From Adiantum capillus-veneris (taxonomy: Eukaryota > Streptophyta > Polypodiopsida > Polypodiales > Pteridaceae): a stretch of 64,000 bases of DNA. Under the pieces are notes generated by a model. It was given only the letters and a program-made list of their open reading frames with translations. It was not told the origin of the DNA and searched no databases. A program made the translations under genes and the position numbers. Shown in pieces: positions 44,386 to 55,441 of the stretch. The DNA is taken from positions 153,117,092 through 153,181,091 of the forward strand of contig CM043943.1 in NCBI GenBank assembly GCA_014529385.2. Direction: 5' to 3'. The first letter of the stretch is position 1; the number at the start of each line of letters is the position of its first letter.

Positions 44386-45170
44386 TCACAATTCCTCTTG
44401 GCTGTAAACAGGTTCTGACCTAGCTAAGCCTCTATTCACAATTAACCGCAATGTCCTTTTGTCCATCTCATACCTTCTTTCTTCAGGTTGAAATGTAGGA
44501 GGTGGAGGTTGTATCGGCCTCACCACTCCATTTTTTTCTCTCATCTTCTGTCGCTTCAAAGGACAGTACCTACTTTGGTTGCTATAGTACATTGCAGTTG
44601 GCATTATTACTTGTTTATTAGATGCTTCCATCATTGTCATGTATCTCATGTCTATAGGCATTCTAGAACCTGGCAGTAGAGGTTGTAGTCCTAAGACAAC
44701 AGCTTGTGGCCTTGCAACTCATACTAGACCTGGTGCATTCTCCATAGCGTATATAGGTGGAGTAGGTGCTACTAGAATAGGTTGTATATACATCTCCCTA
44801 GAATATTCCACGCCATAGAACACTCTTCCCTTGTATGGTTTGTCCATTTTCTCCCAATTTTGCACCACTTAAGCTCCCTCGAATCAGTATTTACAAGAGG
44901 AGCTAACCTCTTGGCCATTTCATCGATAAACTTTTCTTGATCGATAGGTGCCACTGGTTTTGCAATGGACTCACTCATCTGTGAATCACTGTGCTGAGAG
45001 GATGTGTCATCCTCTTGACTCTTACAATTGTTATCTTTATATTCCTCATAGTTATCCACCAGATAAAGAGATTCTTTGAACAATTTTTTAGCGTCAAACT
45101 CCTTATCATATGCAGATCCTTCTGAAGACCCGCATGTCTCATTCCTTGGATAAAGATCAACATTAATCAT
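44386..45170 (-). pseudogene. element B gag C-terminal segments
   Basis: Frame 45170-44772 contains a Ser/Asp-rich linker, then FIDEMAKRLAPLV and WCKIGRKWTNHTREEC, a knuckle-like C..H..C in which one Cys position reads Gly. Frame 44661-44386 contains the proline-rich RPIQPPPPTFQPEERRYEMD and ends before the zinc frame. Confidence 0.45.
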
Positions 45171-45189
45171 GCTTGCATAGGTAGTTCAG

Positions 45190-45560
45190 TTGTCGGACAA
45201 AACTTGACATATCTCTTGAGCCGTAATGCCGCTTTGCGTATCGATTCATCCTCTTTTTGTTTGAATCTGTGAATTTGTGAGACCGTATTGTGAGCTATGT
45301 CTTTCTATGAGAATTCTTTGATGAATTCCTCAAACAGCTCGTCTAGAGTCTCAAAATCACACTGAGTCGAACCATGTAGCCGCGTCATCTTCGAGAGTTA
45401 GTCCAAATCTCGCAAAATGTGTTGCAAAATTCAAAATTTCTTCTGCTCTAATTACTTTTTTGAAAGCTGCAACATGATCTCTTGGATATATATCTCTAGC
45501 GTATAATCTATTTACCCATTTTTGGATCTGGGATGGTCTAGCCACCGATTGTCTACAAGT
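45190..45560 (-). pseudogene. element B gag capsid region
   Basis: The frame 45545-45357 reads WVNRLYARDIYPRDHVAAFK, ILNFATHFARFGLTLEDDAA and TWFDSV, then with a frame change ETLDELFEEFIKEFS.KD and HRFKQKEDESIRKAALRLKR, the usual retrotransposon gag helices (A..WF..L....W..L...F...F). Stops and shifts show it is decayed. Confidence 0.7.
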
Positions 45561-45801
45561 CTAACCGTAGATTCTCCCAATTCTTCTTTTGCTTCACGTC
45601 TTCCACTATGTCTAGGTTCTTCTTCGAAGGGATTGGTTGTTCTGTTGGAGATTGGTCTTTGAGAAGGCATGTCTTCCATCTCTATGATCACTTCATCTTT
45701 GTTATCGCTCTATAAGGGAATCTAGGTGGCTCCCTTTTTGGAATTCTCGTGTTTGGTGGAGGTATCTCTGATCCTTCATTGACTCAATATCTGTCTATGA
45801 T

Positions 45802-46161
45802 TTATCCAATCCATGGATTTGTTCTTTCTATAGCTTTGTATTCTTGTCCATACTTGTCAACAACTATAGATTTGCATTGATAGTTGACTCCGTATGTATA
45901 CACATACAAGAGCTTGTAATTTGCCAGCTCTTCTGGGTATGGCTTTGAGCACCTATAAAGGTTGACCTCACTGTCGTCAACGTATCTATACAATCCTTCA
46001 CTCTCATGATTTGTCATCCAAACTCTCTCAACATGATTGGTCTTTATCAACTGCAAGTTTGGAAGATCCATCATGAGAGGATGCTCCTCTATTGCTGGGA
46101 TCCCGAAGTTTATGTAAGCTGAGTTTGACTCTAAAGAGAACATGATCTTTGGCCTTAACAA
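45802..46161 (-). pseudogene. element B tyrosine-rich first ORF
   Basis: 119 codons starting MLRPKIMFSLESNSAYINFG. It contains LYRYVDDSEVNLYRC and YKLLYVYTYGVNYQCKSIVV then DKYGQEYKAIE, which resembles the element A module VVDKYDRHYEIAD. It lies between leader and capsid, the same place as the modules in element A. Confidence 0.5.
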
Positions 46162-46164
46162 CTC

Positions 46165-48830
46165 TAGTTTGATGTAAGAAGACTTCGACCAATGTGTTCA
46201 AGTGCTTTGGTTAGGAAAAAGTCAAAACTATGTCCAAAAAAGCGATCATTTTCTCACAATTCTCTCAAATTATCAGTTTTAAACACCCCTAACTTCCGAA
46301 TGAATTTTGAGGCCTTAAACGACTTTTTTTGGACATTGACCAATAATGAATGATCCATAGGGTCTTTGGTTGTTGTTCAAGGTTGACACTGAATCTTGTA
46401 GAGCTACTCTAGAGCTTTGTTTTGATAAAAAAAGTTTTTGAATCCGACATCGGAAACTCAAGTTATGGCCAAAACAGTCAATCTGTGCCTGGAGACTTCA
46501 TATGTATATGATGTATACTAGCTCAGAATTGCTCCAAAATTTAATTGTAGACTCCTTGATGTACTCTATCCACTCCAAGTCTCAATTTGTGATTTTGACA
46601 CTTTTAGACAAGTCTATTAGTCCTTTTTCTGTCTGTAGCCTGCAACTTCTTGGGAGGTTTACTAAGCCAAAAGTGATCCAAATTGAATGCAACGTGTTCT
46701 CTAGGCTTATTTTATGCTGGCGAACACTTCTGTGAGCTCAAATGTAACTTTTGACCTCTAACTTGTGACAGAATGAATTGACTTTTGTTCCCAAGACTCC
46801 TTATCACTCAAGCAACTTAGCAACTTTCAAAATTCAACTTGAACAATTTTGTGCAAGTTATGGTCAGTAAAAGCAGAACCTTGCCTAATTTTTGAATTTT
46901 TGGCAATTTTTAGCCCAAATGAGCTCCAAATTCAATGAAATTTTGGCTAGGGACTTTTTTTATGCTCTAACACACTAGGGAATACTCAAATGTCTGATTT
47001 GACCCAAATATGTCCCCTAAGACATCATACGCGTATGAAGTCTTTTGGGTCAAAATTCACCTATATTTCTACCCAAGGTATTTCTTGATGCATACAACAA
47101 GAATATGTGATCACAGCAAATTTTGGATGTCAAAATTTCTCAAAATCACCACTTTTTCACCTTTACCTTCTTGTATCCATAAAAATCTCGTTACATGAAA
47201 AAGTATGTGTCCAAATGAGATGAAATTTTGCAAGCAAGCTTAACACATCATTTCTCAACTCCGTGTGTGGTCAAAAGTGCAATTGGACTACCAGATCTGG
47301 GCTTGAGACATCATACGCATATGATGTCTATGTGCTCAGCATTGGCACAAACTTGGTCTGTAAGCTTGTTTTGTTGTGCTTAACATCCTAGTAAGCTTAG
47401 ATTTCAATTTTGGTCTCTAAAAGTGCCCTTTAGACATCATATTTGTATGATGTCTAACTGGTCAGTTTGAAGTGAAATTCACTCCAGAGGTTCCTTACTA
47501 CACTAGCAACTCTCAGCAAGTTTTAGAATTAAATTTGGCCACTTTTTATGCAAGTCATGATCACTTCAAGCCTTTACTTTGCCTAGATGCGTCTTGTGGT
47601 CTTTGCAAGCCCAAAAATGCTTCAAATTTTATACAATTTGGCCTATATGCTTCCTAAATGCTGTAGATCACAAGGGTGCACTCAGATGTACCTTTTGACC
47701 CCAGATATGGCCTCTAAAACATCATACATGTATTATGTCTAGGTAGTCAAAATTCAGTTTTGTTTCTACCAGAGGTGCCCCTTGATGTGTACAACAGGAA
47801 TATGTGCTCACAACAAATTTTAGATGCCAAAAATGCACAAAATCATCACTTTTTGACAAGGAAAACCCCAAAAGAGTAAAATGTCCTTAACTCTCAATCT
47901 ATACGCCCAAATAAAATGAGATTTGGTGTATGTGCTCAACGCAACATACAGAAGATGGGTATAATGTCAAAAGTTCAAATTTGTTGCCAAAATCACCGCT
48001 CCTACATCATACGGGTATGATGTCTATACTGATGAATTCTTGGACAAAATTTATTCACAAGCATCCCCATCTCTAGCAATTTTCATGCAAAAATATGCTC
48101 AGAATCACAAGTTTCTCTCTTTTCTATTTTTGACACTCCGTCTTTTATCTTTTGGGTGTCAAGAGTTGGTCAAAACTCTAGTCTCAATGTGTACTTAGGG
48201 TAAAACCCCCCCTTCTGAACACTCTCATGCAGTCATGTTTTTCAAATTTGGTCTCCAAATGCCCCTTGAGACATCATACGCATATGATATCCAAGTTTAC
48301 AGAACTTCAATTTTGTACACAAAACCCTTGCACATGCCCTCTTATATGCACAACACCAATCTGTCATGAAAAAATGTTAACAGAGATCTTTTCATTGCAT
48401 CTTTACCCTCAAAAAGTAGACTTTTCAAAGAGTCTAAATGCAAACAAGCACTTTAGCAAATAAATCAGTGATAAACAGCTCTACATTAGAATTAGATCAC
48501 TTACCTAAAGCTAGTCCTACACATCATATGGGGTTTTGCATCTATGAGTACAAAAATGCTTCAATGCCACATGAGAACTAGCAAACGCTTTTATCACCTC
48601 ACAAATCATGCGACCACCAACAACTACTCTAATCTACAAATCCTAACTAAATCTACCTATTTGTAGACCCTCGACAAGACACGCGCTTCATGGCTATCCT
48701 TTGAATAACCTCTTCCGGATCCACTTAAGAAAAATGCTTTCTTTAGCTGAAACTAAAGCAAGCAACCATCACACGAGTGTTAGTAGGAATACCTACCTAA
48801 GTCCTTGTGTCCTCGGTAGCGGCGTCACCA
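46165..48830. other. element B untranslated leader
   Basis: No long open frame. It holds six palindromes and, at 48130-48225, the block shared with element A (reverse complement of 31699-31795). Confidence 0.75.
47020..48292. repeat. array of six 24-bp palindromes in element B leader
   Basis: Copies at 47020, 47306, 47432, 47717, 48002 and 48269. The consensus core is ACATCATACGCGTATGATGT. Relative to element A both arms differ in step (C to A in one arm, G to T in the other). Spacings are about 286, 126, 285, 285 and 267 bp, the same two intervals as in element A. Individual copies have one to four mismatched pairs. Confidence 0.95.
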
Positions 48831-48831
48831 A
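48800..48831 (-). promoter_or_regulatory. element B primer binding site
   Basis: The minus strand reads TTGGTGACGCCGCTACCGAG directly inside the 5' LTR, a variant of the TTGGCGCCGCTGCCGGGGA site. Confidence 0.8.
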
Positions 48832-49772
48832 TGTTGCAGGAGCGAATCACACCACCCATAAATTTCATGCAACACAGACTAATTCAACATAATATCAATC
48901 GCAAACACAGATTACACGATAGTTGCACGGAGGCAATCTCTTAAGCTTTTCAGGTTGAGACCATTCCATGCATACAATACTCTGGAAGGCTAACTAAACC
49001 ACAATCTACAATCTCACTACTCTCAACTACACCACCCAACCCATGTACACACAAAACGGACTCACTAAACCATACCAAAATTGTACGAAACTTAAGGAAC
49101 ACCATCCCCTCACTAGGATACACCTGTCCTAAAGCCTCTACACTTAAAATCCTCACTCTAGACCCATCTGCAAAAAACATGTATGAAGATAAAGCAATAT
49201 TTTGAAAGTGCCCAAAACTGAAATCCATGAGTACCTACGTGTAGCTTATGTCACCACGATTCTAATGACTACTTGAAAGTAGAAAATAGACATTGATTGA
49301 TACACTTACGTCCATGAATAGCTCGTAGATGCGTCAGCATGCGTGCTCCATCTTTCATTGAATGCTTGGCATTGTCGTGTCGCTCTCACTGAGCCTAGCA
49401 CAATGGTGTTGTCGGTTCTCCAATGTGATGAGCGAGCAGGGAGTAGCGACAGGATGAAGCTCATGCTCTCTCTCTTTCTCTCTCACACACAGTTGATGAC
49501 AGCTTAAAACTTGATTAGGATAAAAGTTCTTCTTTACAAAATGACCTAGGTACCTTATATACTAAGCCTACCATAGGTTAAGCCTAAAATAGAGTTCAAG
49601 GATAAACTGGCTTTGTATGTACAATCTGGAAGTGCCATTGCACCCCTGCTTCTACAACTAGACTAACTACTCATTACAAATGATGTTTCTAACCATAATC
49701 TGCAACATTTCATAACTCTCAAAGAATAAGGCTTTTTTGAGTTATGTCATGTTGTTGACCCAGCACTCAACA
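48832..49772 (-). repeat. element B 5' LTR
   Basis: Pairs with 38146-39099. On the minus strand it runs from TGTTGAGTGCTGGG to CCTGCAACA. Confidence 0.85.
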
Positions 49773-49777
49773 AGATG

Positions 49778-49865
49778 CAAGAAAACACACACAGCTTCGA
49801 TAAGACCAAGGAAGCTCAAGGCACATAATAGAGAGTGTTTTACTTAGTGTGAAATGGAAAGATAG
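49778..49865 (-). mobile_element. part of copia element G LTR
   Basis: Continues the LTR-like sequence at 57314-57440 across element F (both flanks carry GATAG). The far end is at or beyond the element B insertion. Confidence 0.5.
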
Positions 49866-51346
49866 TGATGGCGGGCAAAAGAGCAGTGCAATCGGGTGGC
49901 CTTTGTACTCGTGCACACTCCACAAACCACGCCTCATGCAAACAAGCAAAGAACAAAACAAAGGGGGCACCACCCTAAATTAAGAGGTTTAGGGACCTCA
50001 CACATAGTGCACATAGGCAAGTGAGACTTCTAGCATTATGATGGCATCAAAACATATGGCAAAACACATAGAAACAAAGCTTAGGGACCTTATGTAGCAT
50101 ATATATACACAAGACATCAGCTTAACAATACAACGGCATCTGATCATACATAACAAGGATATAGAGAAGCAAGCCAAGGATGGCATAATCCCTTGTCAAA
50201 AACAATCAACCCAGCAAGTAGGTATGATCCTACTAGCAACACATCAATACCTTAGAGAATGATGGCGAGGATGGTGGCCATGGAGCATGAGAGAAGACTC
50301 CTTATTTAGGTTTTAGGGCTAGTAATGTAGCATACTAGAGGGAGAGAGAGTAGAGCTCCACCCATAGCTCCTCGTTGTGAGCAATGTCGTCATAGCTTCA
50401 TTGCTTGGTGAAGTGGGTGAAGTGTTTTTTTTGAGTGAGAGAAGGCCTCCTTATATAGGTTTCTGAGAGGGTTTAGGATTAGCGATAAACATGCTTAAAT
50501 CCGCTGATTGGGGTTACTTTTTGCTTAGGGTGGTCAACAGATTGAGGTCACCTGATATGTCACCATCAAGATATTCTCTAGAGTGATGTGAGAGGGGAGG
50601 GTAAATGCTGATTTTTTTTATTGTGACACATGGGGATCAGGCCTTGACCAGCATTTAAGAGCAGGTAAGGTGGCTGTTGAAACTGGAGGTTCTGCACATG
50701 TCAGTGGGGGACCTGCTGGGTCCTCCTGAATATCAAATTCTCAAAAAATCCTCAACCATGGCTTCTTTTGACATGTGTTCTTTGAAAAAATCAGCATGTC
50801 TCTTTTCAACTCAAAAGTCTTTTTCCCTATTGACTCACCTTTACCATAAGATTTTCCCCTTTTCTCCTCCTGTAACTGCATTGTTGATGCCCAATCACTG
50901 CTTCTAGTAACAGTGAACTGTTACCTACCAAATACTTATGGTGCAGTAAAAAATATTTACCATGGGTAAGAAAAAGTTACTGTAGGTAAAAAGTGATTTG
51001 TATTTACCATGTAGGTGAAAAATATTTACTGTAGTAAAAAATATTTACTGTCGGTAAAAAAGTGAAAACGGAGTATGCTGTGCTGTGAGTCCACACGAAC
51101 ATCCTCGTGTAAATTTCACTAGAAATTCACACCTAGAATGGGCTATTCTGTAAGATATAGGTTGTAGGCATGCATAAGAGCTCGTTCCCACGTATCTTCT
51201 GTCCATGGCACTTTTTACTCTTTGGTGCTTGTGAAGTAGATTTTTCTTCTCTTTCGAGATCCCTTGGACTAGAGTATCCTCATCTCCCCAACAACTGACT
51301 GTGCCTTTATTGCATCTTCAGAAGGGGTCCTAAAAACCATGCATCA
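49866..51346 (-). repeat. element F 3' LTR
   Basis: Contains GTAACAGTGAACTGTTAC (50907-50924), an 8-bp stem with 2-nt centre, and a cluster of GTAAAAAATATTTAC-type near-palindromes at 50945-51066. Confidence 0.95.
50945..51066. repeat. near-palindromic GTAAA..TTTAC repeats inside the LTR
   Basis: Five or six copies of GTAAAAAATATTTAC or parts of it in 120 bp, some spaced by CATGG, CTGTAG or CTGTCG. The same cluster is in the other LTR at 56912-57032. Confidence 0.9.
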
Positions 51347-51366
51347 TATAGCCCTCCCCCTTAAGC
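51347..51366 (-). promoter_or_regulatory. element F polypurine tract
   Basis: The minus strand reads CTTAAGGGGGAGGGCTATA directly before the 3' LTR. Confidence 0.85.
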
Positions 51367-51812
51367 TAGAGGTATTTGATGCCTCTAGCTGTAGGTTGTG
51401 CTACAATAGGGTTCTCTTGAATACTTACCCACCTGGTACCAATTGAATTTGCCATGTTACTGCTTTCTTGGCTGATGCACCCTGTTTAGTCCTTTCTGAT
51501 GAATAATTGTATCCATCCATGACTAACAACTGGTCTCCTAGACCCTTGAAAGCCATACCCCATCCATTGTCAATATCCGCTTTCACTGGTAGCATTTTTT
51601 CTTTTTTTCTTCTCTTTTTTTCCTTTTTTTTTTTTTTTTTTTTTGCCCAACCCCTCGTTGAGCATTCATGCTCAACCATAGTATTATTTAGGTAAAAGAT
51701 GACTGTATAGAGAGAATTATATAACATAGAGCTATAGACTGTATAAGAAAAATGATAGTATAGTGGCTATATAGATAGGATAGAGATAGAGAAAAAAGCA
51801 TCTGCTACTGCA
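51367..51812. other. element F 3' untranslated segment with poly-T
   Basis: No gene. A T-rich run (51596-51643 on the plus strand, so poly-A on the element strand) with few interruptions. Confidence 0.7.
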
Positions 51813-54470
51813 TCACCCTCCAGGGTCAAATGGAAAGCTCAAAGCTCCCCCACGCATGGTGTAGAATCCACCTGCATCAAAAGTAAAGCATTGCTCATTG
51901 CCATCAACCTGTAAAACATTTATATCCAAGCCTTCCTTTGCACTTGTAGGCCAATAGACAGGCCACCCTTCCAGCTCTTTATAGCACGGAGCTTCGTCAC
52001 CCTGCATCCATAATCCTTCGTGTCCACTATAAGCATACTTGCCATCACTTGAGAAACCTGAATCATAAGTAGCTATCCTACCATCTGCTACAGAACCCTC
52101 CATGGTATAGTCCACTTCAAAAAAACCTCGCCATTGACACAAAAATATATGTAAAGCAACCTCCAATAACACATGTATCCATAGCATCACATAACATAGC
52201 AAGACCCTGCCATTTGCCTCCACTTGCTGCATAGCCAAGCAAACCTGATCACTTTTCAAACCTGTATCCAAACCCTCTGTAAACGTCTCCACAACCATCT
52301 CTTTATACTCAGAAACATGACCTACTAGATCTTCAACCTGTGCAAATACCTCATCACCAACAAGGTTGATGGCACCTTCCTTTAATTGGATATGGTGTTG
52401 GGTTACCGTCACTCCTTTAATGTGCTCGTAATCAGTTATCAAGAGGCCAGCATGCTTCTTTAGTACCTGCAAATAGGGTTCTCTCTCTTCTTCTAGTAGG
52501 TCCTTAGCTAGCATCTCCTCTAAGCCTATGGCTTCTTCCTTGTTTAGAGAGTCTTGACCACCTTCTCCTTCTGGGTTTCGGAGTATTATACCCATGACTT
52601 CCAAAGAGGTAGCATCCTCCTCAGATGACTCATCCTCAGATGAAGAGCAGCTGCTTGTGCTCCATTCATCCATAGAAGTCTCCATCTCTAGGTCTTGTTT
52701 TCTACCCTGCTTCATGTCATACACAATTTTTTGTTGCTTGCCACCTACCTTATGATTTGGTCGCAACTCAAGGGAACCTGTCTCCCAATCTTGCCTAGCT
52801 TTCATAGCCATAAGCCAAGGTCTTCCAAGGATTAGCGGATAGCCCTCCCCCTTAGTTGGGATCACATAAGCATCAATTGAGATTGCCACACCAAAAGCTG
52901 AAACCTTCACTCCATTAACCTTTCCCACACAAGCCACCCTTACATTATTTGCCATCTTAGCTTGTAAGGAAGTTTGCTCGTTTACTTCCAAACCCAACCT
53001 GTGCATTAATTTCTCTGTCATAACACAAATCTCGGCTCCACCATCTACGTACACATTGGAGACTCGTTGACTCTTAATCTCTGCATCAATGACTGGCACG
53101 ATATCCTTCATGCCTCTTGCACTAATAGACCCAACTGACTTTGCCTTAGCCCTCCTGGTGCTGACCATCTTAGACCAGGTTCTACGCATCTTTGGGGAAA
53201 GGTGGAGGAGTTGCTGCCATGAAATCTTTGGTCCTTGCTTCCTCACATCTGCTACCAGGTCGTAAGGTATGGATCCTACCCCAAGTGGAAAGTCTTCTAC
53301 TCCTATGTGCCTCCTTGACCTACTCTTACTTTTCTTGTCTCCTATCACTTGGGAGGAACCCTCATTCCCTTTATCCGGCTCTGAAGCTTCCATTTCATCA
53401 GTTCTTTGTCTCCTAACTCTCTTTATTGGCATGTCAACAGCTTCCTCCATTTTTTCTTTCCCTTTATCCTTACCATTGTCAAGACTTATGACAGAGACAG
53501 CCCTGTCCTCCCCTCCCGATGGTAGTGGAGGGATCTCTGCTGGTGCTTGTGGTGGTGGAGGAGGGGGTCTCAATATTTGGATTGGTGGAGCCACGTGTGC
53601 ATTTTGTCCATTTAGTGGCTTAGCTCGAGGAGGAGTGACTTGCTGGCGAGGAGGCCGTCTTTGATTACCATTTCCTTGATAGCGTCGTTGATGGGGGCAA
53701 TAATACATGCCGTGACCTACCTCTCCACAGTTGTAGCAAATGTACTCACGTGCTTGCCTTTGTCCTTCTTGTCTATTTCGTTCATTTCCTGGCTGGGGAG
53801 CCCTTACACCTTGAACCAGATTGATGGACAGGCTCTCTAGTTGATTGGTGATTTGTTGAAGTAATTCTTGTTGAGAGGACTCTTGGTCTGTTGCTCCTGT
53901 CCCTGCTACTACCCTTGCCGTAGGTTGAGCTAGCAGTGGAGGCTCCATTACCCCTTGTAGTTGAGCTTGGAATTTTAACTTCCTATCCTTCTCCCTTGCA
54001 TAAGTCATAGCTTTATCAAAGGTATCTGGGAATTTACCTTTTACCTTTTCTCGAAGGATGGGGTAAATCCCTACTAGGAAACAGTCCTTCTTTAGGCATT
54101 CTGGTGCCCTTTCTCCTTCACCTAGTGATGCACACCATTTCTCCCACAGGTTGGAAAAATTTCCTTCATAGCTTCTATAGTCATTGGGTGATGTTTGGCG
54201 TAGCTCTAAGAGCTGTCTCCATATCTCCTCTGGAGGCTCATGGCGGAGAAATTCTTCGATGAAGGCCATCTTTAAGGACTCCCAGTCTCTTCTTTCTTCA
54301 GGTGCCAAAGTTTGATACCATAATTTTGAACCTTCCCTCAAGACCAAAGGAAAGGCCCTTAACTTAGTAGCTTCGTCATCCCTTCCCGATACCAGAAAGG
54401 CCATTTCCAAATTATCCAAAAAGTCTGGAGCAACCTCCCCAGGCTTACCATAAAAATTAGGGAAGGCCAT
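51813..54470 (-). CDS. element F gag-protease polyprotein, 885 aa
   Basis: An intact frame. Residues 1-170 are retrotransposon gag (FPNFYGKPGEVAPDFLDNLE, SKLWYQTLAPEERRDWESLK, FDKAMTYAREKD). A zinc knuckle CX2CX4HX4C lies at 245-258 (CYNCGEVGHGMYYC). A proline-rich linker and an acidic/basic segment follow. A retropepsin-like domain at about 455-560 has VYVDGGAEICVM as active-site loop (DGG) and YPLILGRPWL as flap. Near 700-735, LLITDYEHIKGVTVTQHHIQ is the usual start of gypsy RT, but RT itself is absent and an unrelated tail of about 150 residues follows. The start is the Met before AFPNFYGKP; no upstream in-frame Met is needed. Confidence 0.9.
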   Translation of the reverse strand: MAFPNFYGKPGEVAPDFLDNLEMAFLVSGRDDEATKLRAFPLVLREGSKLWYQTLAPEERRDWESLKMAFIEEFLRHEPPEEIWRQLLELRQTSPNDYRSYEGNFSNLWEKWCASLGEGERAPECLKKDCFLVGIYPILREKVKGKFPDTFDKAMTYAREKDRKLKFQAQLQGVMEPPLLAQPTARVVAGTGATDQESSQQELLQQITNQLESLSINLVQGVRAPQPGNERNRQEGQRQAREYICYNCGEVGHGMYYCPHQRRYQGNGNQRRPPRQQVTPPRAKPLNGQNAHVAPPIQILRPPPPPPQAPAEIPPLPSGGEDRAVSVISLDNGKDKGKEKMEEAVDMPIKRVRRQRTDEMEASEPDKGNEGSSQVIGDKKSKSRSRRHIGVEDFPLGVGSIPYDLVADVRKQGPKISWQQLLHLSPKMRRTWSKMVSTRRAKAKSVGSISARGMKDIVPVIDAEIKSQRVSNVYVDGGAEICVMTEKLMHRLGLEVNEQTSLQAKMANNVRVACVGKVNGVKVSAFGVAISIDAYVIPTKGEGYPLILGRPWLMAMKARQDWETGSLELRPNHKVGGKQQKIVYDMKQGRKQDLEMETSMDEWSTSSCSSSEDESSEEDATSLEVMGIILRNPEGEGGQDSLNKEEAIGLEEMLAKDLLEEEREPYLQVLKKHAGLLITDYEHIKGVTVTQHHIQLKEGAINLVGDEVFAQVEDLVGHVSEYKEMVVETFTEGLDTGLKSDQVCLAMQQVEANGRVLLCYVMLWIHVLLEVALHIFLCQWRGFFEVDYTMEGSVADGRIATYDSGFSSDGKYAYSGHEGLWMQGDEAPCYKELEGWPVYWPTSAKEGLDINVLQVDGNEQCFTFDAGGFYTMRGGALSFPFDPGG

Positions 54471-54793
54471 AAGTCAGAGAGTAAACAATTACACAAACAG
54501 CTCCTATAGAGTATGGTAATTACAATTTGGAGATTTAGCACAACTTAGCTCAAAATAGGATGAAGATCAACACATCAAAGGAATGGTAATAGTCTAGTAA
54601 GGGTAGAATGACAGGATGAGGAGAGCGCAAGATTTTTCCAAGTCTCTCGGCTCCAAACAACAAGGCTATTCTTTGCTGATAAAAGATTTTTCTATCAATA
54701 CAAATATTCACACGGATATGACGCACAAAATGGAAAGGAAACATGCGGGGATCATCATTCTCATTATTGGCATCCATACTTACACACAAGAGC

Positions 54794-55441
54794 CTAGCTT
54801 AGTTGCACCACCTTGGGACCAATGAGCCTGATCAGCCACAGAAGGTCAGCACCTCGGATCACTTCGACTCTTCCTGATGCATCTGTGAAGACGTAAGGCA
54901 TGATGGCAACACTTTGTACAATGCTGAGCCTTTTAGCAAGCAACAATTGGATGCTATTACCATAATCAGCATGACGAATGAAAGTGACACCATTAATGTG
55001 CAACACATCATCAACTAAGATAGTTTCCTTAGATTGAGATAACTTCTTGAAAATTAGCAGCAAAGGTAGGACAGGGAGGCTTTTCACCCGGTCTCCAAAG
55101 CACTTTGGACAATATCCAAAGTGATCTTCACGCGGACAGGAGGTTGGCTTGGGATTGGTGGTGTCTGGATTCACAAAGTGCACTGGGAGCACTCGCAGAC
55201 GGGCGGCAATCTTGTAGGCAAGCCTTCGCCTCTTTGCTTCAGGAGGATTTAGGGGTGAGAGTCGTGGTTGCAAGTTGGAGGTTGAAGTTGGTTGCTCACT
55301 AGCCTTTTTCTTGCCTGTAGTGGTCATGTAATCCCTTATTAATGAGATTAAGCCAAATGTTACCTTACGCTTGAGCACGCGCTGTGGCCTTGGGCCACTT
55401 AGGTGTAGAGGTGATCTTCCTCCTCTTAGTCGGCTCCTCAT
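54794..55441 (-). CDS. element F upstream ORF, 215 aa, unknown function
   Basis: An open frame upstream of gag in the same direction, 324 bp from it. The N-terminal half is basic and Pro-rich (PPEAKRRRLAYKIAARL). The middle has CPREDHFGYCPKCFGD, a possible Cys-rich metal site. The C-terminal half is hydrophobic (LPVLPLLLIFKKL, IRGADLLWLIRLIGPKVVQL). I do not recognise the family. The intact frame in a young element suggests it is an element gene, but an accidental frame cannot be excluded. Confidence 0.5.
   Translation of the reverse strand: MRSRLRGGRSPLHLSGPRPQRVLKRKVTFGLISLIRDYMTTTGKKKASEQPTSTSNLQPRLSPLNPPEAKRRRLAYKIAARLRVLPVHFVNPDTTNPKPTSCPREDHFGYCPKCFGDRVKSLPVLPLLLIFKKLSQSKETILVDDVLHINGVTFIRHADYGNSIQLLLAKRLSIVQSVAIMPYVFTDASGRVEVIRGADLLWLIRLIGPKVVQLS

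Larger units (their letters stand above)
38146..49772 (-). mobile_element. LTR retrotransposon element B, no recognisable RT
   Basis: Two LTR copies, 38146-39099 (3') and 48832-49772 (5'), both read on the minus strand. A primer site lies inside the 5' LTR and a purine tract (CTTCAAATTC..., C7 on the plus strand at 39102-39108) next to the 3' LTR. AGATG lies at 38141-38145 and 49773-49777, a likely target duplication, although at one end it overlaps a possible TG terminus by two bases. Encodes gag-like and protease-like remnants. Confidence 0.8.

Noticed and set aside
49998-50186. 62-codon minus-strand frame repeated at 55965-56153 as a duplicated gene
   Set aside because: Both lie at the same place in the two LTRs of element F, so the duplication is the LTR pair.
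53192-53664. Plus-strand frames opposite the element F gag-protease ORF
   Set aside because: Antisense shadows of the 885-codon frame.
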